DNA of 64,000 nt from Macquaria australasica (lineage: Eukaryota; Chordata; Actinopteri; Centrarchiformes; Percichthyidae), in assembly GCA_005408345.1 (NCBI GenBank), contig SEMN01000041.1, positions 675,501 to 739,500 of the forward strand, written 5' to 3'. Positions 58,743-64,000 of the stretch are shown here, in pieces. The notes under the pieces were generated by a model. That model did not search any database and was not told where the DNA came from. It saw only the letters and a program-made list of their open reading frames with translations. The translations under genes and the position numbers were made by a program. Position 1 is the first letter of the stretch. Each line of letters begins with the position of its first letter.

Positions 58743-60690
58743 CTCATTCAATAATTGAGGGTGGAAGACTGGTAGAGTTGGGGACTGGTGGGGGTGGGGG
58801 GGGGAATAAGTGAACACAGTCCTCCATCATATGCAAGTCTGACCTGACACCCAGATAGACGCAGAGGTATCACTTGTTATTTCTTCAGCTGATCTGTAAA
58901 TCATAGGAAGGATGAACAGGGAGGTTGGGAAATCATAGTGGGAGAGGTTGAGGAAGCATGTTGTTGGTTTCTAACAGAATTACCGGTAGTCTTGTTCTAA
59001 ATGCTGTGGCAGAAATTATGCCACGACTTATCACTGCTGCAACCACAGAGTTACTCCTGCCAGTGCAGCTGGAGATGATATCTGACATGACAAGTGATCA
59101 TTCACTGGATGTCTACATGAGGTTACCAAGGAATTAACTTGTAATAGTTGCTTATTTTTACATTATTTAATTTTAACAGATTGTATTTAGCAGGTTAGAT
59201 AAGAGTTTTGGGTCACAGTGTTGTTGCAGTAGGTCTTCTGTCTGGAGAACCAGCTTGTTTTTACATGTTTTGTTTTCATCCTGTTGACTGGTATTTATTT
59301 AAGTTATCTCTTCACTTAAGTTTTTTACCTTGACAGGTTCTTGATGCTTTGTATTCCCCCCTTAAACTGTATTGAATCTTGTTGGTATGGTTGGCACTGC
59401 TGCCTAAATGTTTTAGGAGGAGGAGAAAGTGAAAGTTTTCAGGTTGTAGGACCAAAGCTATAATGTGTGTTGATGAGGGTTGGACAATGTGAAATTATAG
59501 AGATTGTTCCATGTTGAGTTAGTTATCCCTTTAATATCTCTGGTTGTATTGCCGGCAGTGTTGCTAGACTGTGATATTGGATTTACAGGATTTTCCATCA
59601 AGTACATTTGCAAATTTAGCCAAAACAGTAATTTCCATCTGATTGTTTTAATCTATAAATTGTCCTACAACGGAAGTCCCAGAATCACAATATCGCCTTA
59701 AAAAATACATTTACCCTTGACAGAGGATTTTATTCACATCACCCACCCCTAGTATAGACAATCATTGGAATTTACTTTCTTAGCAAACAGGTTTGGTTCT
59801 AGTTGATTTCCTGACTACTAACAATGTGAAAGTGAATAAACTTGGACCTATTTGGATTTTTTGTTCTAAACTATAAAATGGTCACTCTATGAAGTGTCTA
59901 AAGATACTGGGATTAACTGGGATTATGGATTACTTAATAGAAATTGTGAAAAGCCAATAGGGAATTGGTTTTAAAGTTATAAATCAAACCCTTTCACAAT
60001 AACCCTGTTAAGAATTTCCATACAAGCAGTGTGGGTCCCATGTTGGGTTCTGCAATATATTGCAAAATTATCTGTGAAATCTATTGTATGTCTACCTATG
60101 GACAAATAAGTAGACTTTCTTTTCAATCCAATAAATTATTTGCAATGTGTCTTGTCTATTCTAAATAAGTGTGAATAATTTACTTTGGCAATGCAATTTC
60201 TCAGCTGTATTATGTTGACAAATTGTTTGCTGCTTCCAGTGATATCTGAAAGGTCTTGCAAGTATATTACTCCTCCAAAGAAATCAAAATGTAAATAATG
60301 TCTTTGTTGCCGAGAGTCATCTGTACAGTTGTTTTAATTAAGTAAATGTAGCAATACCACATATTATTCCAGGAACTGTAAAAGTCTGTATTGTGCCTTT
60401 TATCAAATCTAAGTGCACAAGTCTTTGAAGTATTGTATTGTATATCTATAATGTATCTATAATCTATAATGTATTCTAAAAGGTTGGATAGTTCATACTA
60501 TGAATGTTAATATGAAACTTAAAGTGTAAAGCGTCACAAAAATGGAAGAAATTCACATAAAGTGCCACTCGAAACTGTAGTGCAGTAAATATACTTTGCA
60601 CATTTAGCTAAACACATTAAATACGTAAGTGAATCAGAATAAAAACGTTATCCTGTCATGAATCAAACATTTTAAAGATTAATTCGGTGC
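58743..60690. other. 3' UTR of ubiquilin gene and gap
   Basis: No coding exon. Canonical AATAAA occurs at 59835-59840 and AATAAA-like AATAAATT near 60130; a 3' UTR of about 1.1-1.4 kb is plausible. The T-rich, low-complexity composition fits 3' UTR. Confidence 0.4.
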
Positions 60691-60708
60691 CTACAATTCC
60701 CACAATGC
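60691..60708 (+). promoter_or_regulatory. ZNF143/SBS-like site in LAMTOR2 promoter
   Basis: CTACAATTCCCACAATGC closely resembles the ACTACAATTCCCAGAATGC consensus bound by ZNF143 at many vertebrate housekeeping promoters. It lies about 146 bases upstream of the LAMTOR2 ATG, a normal position. No TATA box is seen. Confidence 0.65.
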
Positions 60709-60853
60709 ATTGAGAAGGCACCCGGAAAGCGAAGAAAACAGTCAGCTGACTTGACTTTGTGTTGATGGGTAGTTTTTGACAGTTTAAAGCTAGTTGTTTA
60801 GTCACTTAAAAATATACTCCTTGCCGTGTGACAGGGTCAGTGAGTAAGAAACT

Positions 60854-63800
60854 ATGTTACGACCAAAGGCGTTAACGCAGGTTCTCAGCCAGGCGAACAC
60901 AAACGGAGTCCAAAGCACACTGTGAGTACGGCTAGCAGCATGCTAGCGAGATGCTATTTGGTTCAGGAGTTAATGTGTTTTTTGACCCATTATACAGTTT
61001 GTTACAACGGTGGGTTTTTTGACATACGTGGAAATATGAAGAGTCTGCTAACGTTAAATATCGTGCCGAATGCTGCGGTGCAAGTATGCAAATATTAGTA
61101 ACGTTAATATAAACCAAACCAAAGTAGCAATTCTTAAATTATCTGTAATTTAGTGTTGTAACTTAACTAATTGGCGTTAGCTCCTTTTATTGTCGATGAA
61201 TCTGCCGATCATTGCAATCGTTTTGTGTATAAAATGTATGTATAAAATAGTGGGAACATGCTCGTTAACATATTCCAACGTCTTTAATTTGGTGGATTTA
61301 TCCGACCAGCTGTCCAAACCGCGAAGATATTCAGTAAAATATCACATAAGGCAAAGAAAAGCATCAAATCCTTTCATTTGAGGAGTCAGTTTGTTTTGGC
61401 ATGTTTGCCTGAAGAATTACTGAAACAATTAATCGATTATCAATATAGCTGCCGACTAATTTTTAGCGACTAATCATTTCAGCTCTACTGAAATTATAAT
61501 GTCCCAGTTCACTAATTTACATATTGGTCATTTTGTTAATTAAAACTATTTCTACAGATTCATTTGTAGTTATTTTTTAGTATAAATATGGTCTCATTTT
61601 CATTTCAAATTGTCATTCAAAATGGTCTTAAATCTACAATCAACATAATTCATAACAATTTACATGTTTGTACAGAGACAGTTTTATCTAACTTTGTATG
61701 CAGTATACATATAGACTATGATTATATTGGTTCATTGGGTTTAGGTGGTCCAACTTGTCGATATTGCCAACAATGTCAGGTAGCTTGATAGAGATAGCTT
61801 GAGTAAAATCTATATGCGGACGGTCTATAGTCAAATCATTTCACATGTTCATCTGCCGGATCCTGAAACATCCAACTTTTATGTTTTTACCAGCTTGCTG
61901 AATAATGAAGGTTCACTTCTGGCTTACTCTGGGTATGGGGACACTGACGCACGAGTGACAGCTGCCATCGCTAGCAACATCTGGGCAGCCTACGACAAGA
62001 ACGGGCACCAAGCCTTTAACGAAGACAAACTCAAATTCATACTCATGGATTGTATGGTAAGAAGTGCAGTTCTTCCGAAACCATTGCAGTTGTTCTCAGA
62101 TATATGATGAGCGATAAAAACTATTACAAACCCCGGATACTGATTATTAATCCTTGAATTCAGACACCTGACACTGGGGCACTTTGTCACTCCTTCTTGT
62201 TTTCTCTCTCAGGAAGGAAGAGTGGCCATTACTCGTGTAGCCAACCTACTACTGTGTATGTACGCCAAAGAGACAGTGGGCTTTGGAATGCTTAAAGCCA
62301 AGGTGAGAGTTTTAACACTTTAGCAGCCTGTGCTGACGTCAGTCATACAACCAATGTCCTGCTTTCACTGCATGTTATTTCATACTTTCACCGGGGATTC
62401 CTGTACTTGCCAAGCTCATTTATATATTTGGGGTTACAGCACTAACATGTGATAGGGCCTTTTCTAGCTTTCTTGAAGGTGCCTGACCTCCACCATGTCA
62501 TTGCCAACAAAAAAAAACATTGATTTGACATTTGTTGGGGTTATAGATGACAAAAGAGAAGGTGCCACCACTCCAGTGGGTTTGAATGTACCTTAATTCA
62601 ATCGGCAAGTTTGGTGACGCACTACCAGCTGAAAAATTGGTCTGCATATAGATTTGGACTTTTTTTTTCTGACAACAGATTAGTTTTAAAAATGATATGA
62701 GAGCAATGGGAAATAACAAGATGCAGCCACAAGTGAACAGGTTGGACAAAGACATGCAGGTGACAGGTGCATATTGAAGTTTATGAGCCTCAAACCTCCA
62801 ACATATGATAAATGTTAGCAATGTCTTTTCTTTTCATCATTTAATATAGAAGCGTGGTTGGTAATGTTTCTGCAGCATGGGTTTGATCCCATTTGTTGTC
62901 ACGGCATGACAAAGAGCAGATTTCAAACCTTGTGGAAATCTTCAGAATTTAACTTGCAGCTGTTTTACTCTCAACTTTGGCAGGATGTCTTGACTAATTT
63001 ACATGCACAGGCTAACTCTTTGAGTCTGTAAGTAGGTAAACACTGAATTTAGAGTTCAAGTTTTTCTTTCTTCAATACTTTTTATCAAACTCTGCAGGCA
63101 GACAGAATATTTTATTCCAAGTTTGAATGATGGACTGAAAAAATAACTGTTCACACCTGTAGCCTCTTGATGTGGTAGATTTCAGTTAAGTTTTCACCCC
63201 AGCTGACACTGCGGTGTGCTGACTCAATCCCAAATAGTTTATCCTTAAGTGTTCTGTGACACTTGAAGAGGACACAACTTCATTCAACAATATAGTAGAA
63301 ACGTGTACCAGTTTACTGTACTAGGGCTGCAACTAACGATTATTTTTATTATCGATAAATCTGCCGATTAGTTTCTGAATTAATTGATGAATTATTTGGT
63401 TTATAAGACATCATAAAACAGTGAAAAATGCCCATCATAATTTTTCAGAGCCCAAGATGATGTCATAAAATGTCTTGTTTTGTTTGACCAACATTCCAAA
63501 ACCCAAAGATATTCAGTTTACTCTGATGTAAGACAAGGAAACGCACATTTGAGAAGCTAAAACAGTCAAATATTGAGCATTTTTGCTTGAAAAATAATAA
63601 AAATAGTTCCTGTTGCAGCTCTATACTGTACTGTATGATGTAGTGTTCAGCTTGAAGTCATTTAAAACCATCATCATGTCATATTGACTCTGCAAAAAAA
63701 CAGTTTTATAATAGATTTTCGTCAGAGTTTAGTTTTGAAGGAAGCCTGATAGTACAGCTTGTATGCTACAATGAGACACAACACATGAGGCAAAGGCTTA

Positions 63801-63930
63801 AACCAATCCAACATTACTGGTCACTCTGAATACAGCCTCTGTTAACGCTGTTCTGTGTATGTTGTGTTTATAGGCAGAAGCTCTGGTGCAGTACCTGGAG
63901 GAGCCATTAACCCAAGTGGCAGCATCATAG
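60854..63930 (+). CDS. lamtor2: LAMTOR2, Ragulator complex subunit (p14)
   Basis: Four exons: 60854-60921, 61894-62056, 62213-62302 and 63874-63930; 125 residues, the same length as human LAMTOR2, with consistent phases. Near-identical to the mammalian protein as I recall it: MLRPKALTQVLSQANTNGVQ at the start, LLLNNEGSLLAYSGYGD, IASNIWAAYDKNG, ILMDCMEGRVAITRVAN and a C-terminus ending QVAAS. It has a single roadblock/LC7 fold. LAMTOR2 pairs with LAMTOR3 in the Ragulator scaffold on late endosomes and lysosomes, which recruits Rag GTPases and mTORC1 and also a MAPK branch. The neighbour upstream is ubiquilin-4, as in human. The gene has a ZNF143-like promoter motif. Nothing is broken. Introns 1 and 3 hold short repeats. 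Confidence 0.97.
61310..61500. repeat. GGCTGCAACTA-family MITE scrap in LAMTOR2 intron 1
   Basis: ACAATTAATCGATTATCAAT and GCGACTAATCATTTCAGCTC match one terminus of the family whose best copy is at 63324-63625. Confidence 0.5.
63324..63625. repeat. GGCTGCAACTA-family MITE, near complete, in LAMTOR2 intron 3
   Basis: It starts TAGGGCTGCAACTAACGATT and ends CCTGTTGCAGCTCTATA, giving inverted tips AGGGCTGCAAC/GTTGCAGCTCT. It is about 300 bp and non-coding. Scraps of the same family occur at 22190-22370, 30410-30690, 39520-39760, 46070-46395 and 61310-61500. Confidence 0.75.
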
Positions 63931-64000
63931 TGGAGATGTGACCGGATCGCTGCCTGGAAAAAAAATGCATCATATGATCCAAGGTCATTCATGGACTAAT

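Noticed and set aside
1..64000. CRISPR arrays, prophage or bacterial operons
   Set aside because: No direct-repeat/spacer pattern, no Shine-Dalgarno-led gene strings; splice sites and repeats show vertebrate nuclear DNA.

Overview
This window is nuclear DNA from a ray-finned fish, most likely a percomorph teleost. Genes are split by GT-AG introns. The gap sequence is AT-rich and full of short non-autonomous transposons typical of teleosts, with Tc1, LINE and Gypsy-type remains. The recognisable proteins are vertebrate, and two families (rapunzel and the CD20-like cluster) have fish-style expansions. There are no bacterial operons, CRISPR arrays or phage genes.

Layout. (1) 1-12 kb: two plus-strand rapunzel-family paralogues, each with its whole coding region in one exon (1479-2660 and 9212-10387), separated by repeats. 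(2) 12-23.6 kb: no gene that I can support. It holds palindromic MITEs, a GT microsatellite and a solo LTR (22903-23450) with a perfect 5-bp target duplication. (3) 23.7-50.5 kb: a minus-strand tandem array of four CD20-like (MS4A/TMEM176 superfamily) four-pass membrane protein genes. I reconstructed them exon by exon; all have six coding exons with every junction in phase 0, plus a non-coding first exon. A broken Tc1 element, LINE fragments, minisatellites and nested MITEs sit in their introns and gaps. (4) 51.8-53.1 kb: a minus-strand gene for a secreted PI-PLC-X-domain protein whose signal peptide is on its own exon. (5) 53.8-58.7 kb: a plus-strand ubiquilin-4-like gene that keeps the UBL, the first STI1 block and the UBA but lacks the central exons. 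(6) 60.8-63.9 kb: complete LAMTOR2 in four exons. UBQLN4 next to LAMTOR2 is also the human order, as I recall it.

How the genes relate. LAMTOR2 (lysosomal Ragulator scaffold) and ubiquilin (proteasome/autophagy shuttle) are housekeeping genes with promoter motifs that fit (ZNF143-like and ETS-like). The CD20-like array, the rapunzel pair and the PI-PLC-like gene form a lineage-expanded block; I see no sequence evidence that they act in one pathway.

Main oddities: the shortened ubiquilin; a TG in place of AG at the expected 3' splice site of coding exon 4 in the fourth CD20-like gene; a lysine where bacterial PI-PLCs have a catalytic arginine; and several nested transposon insertions. I found no clearly new multi-gene system. 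All exon models come from reading splice sites and frame by eye, without transcripts or database searches.
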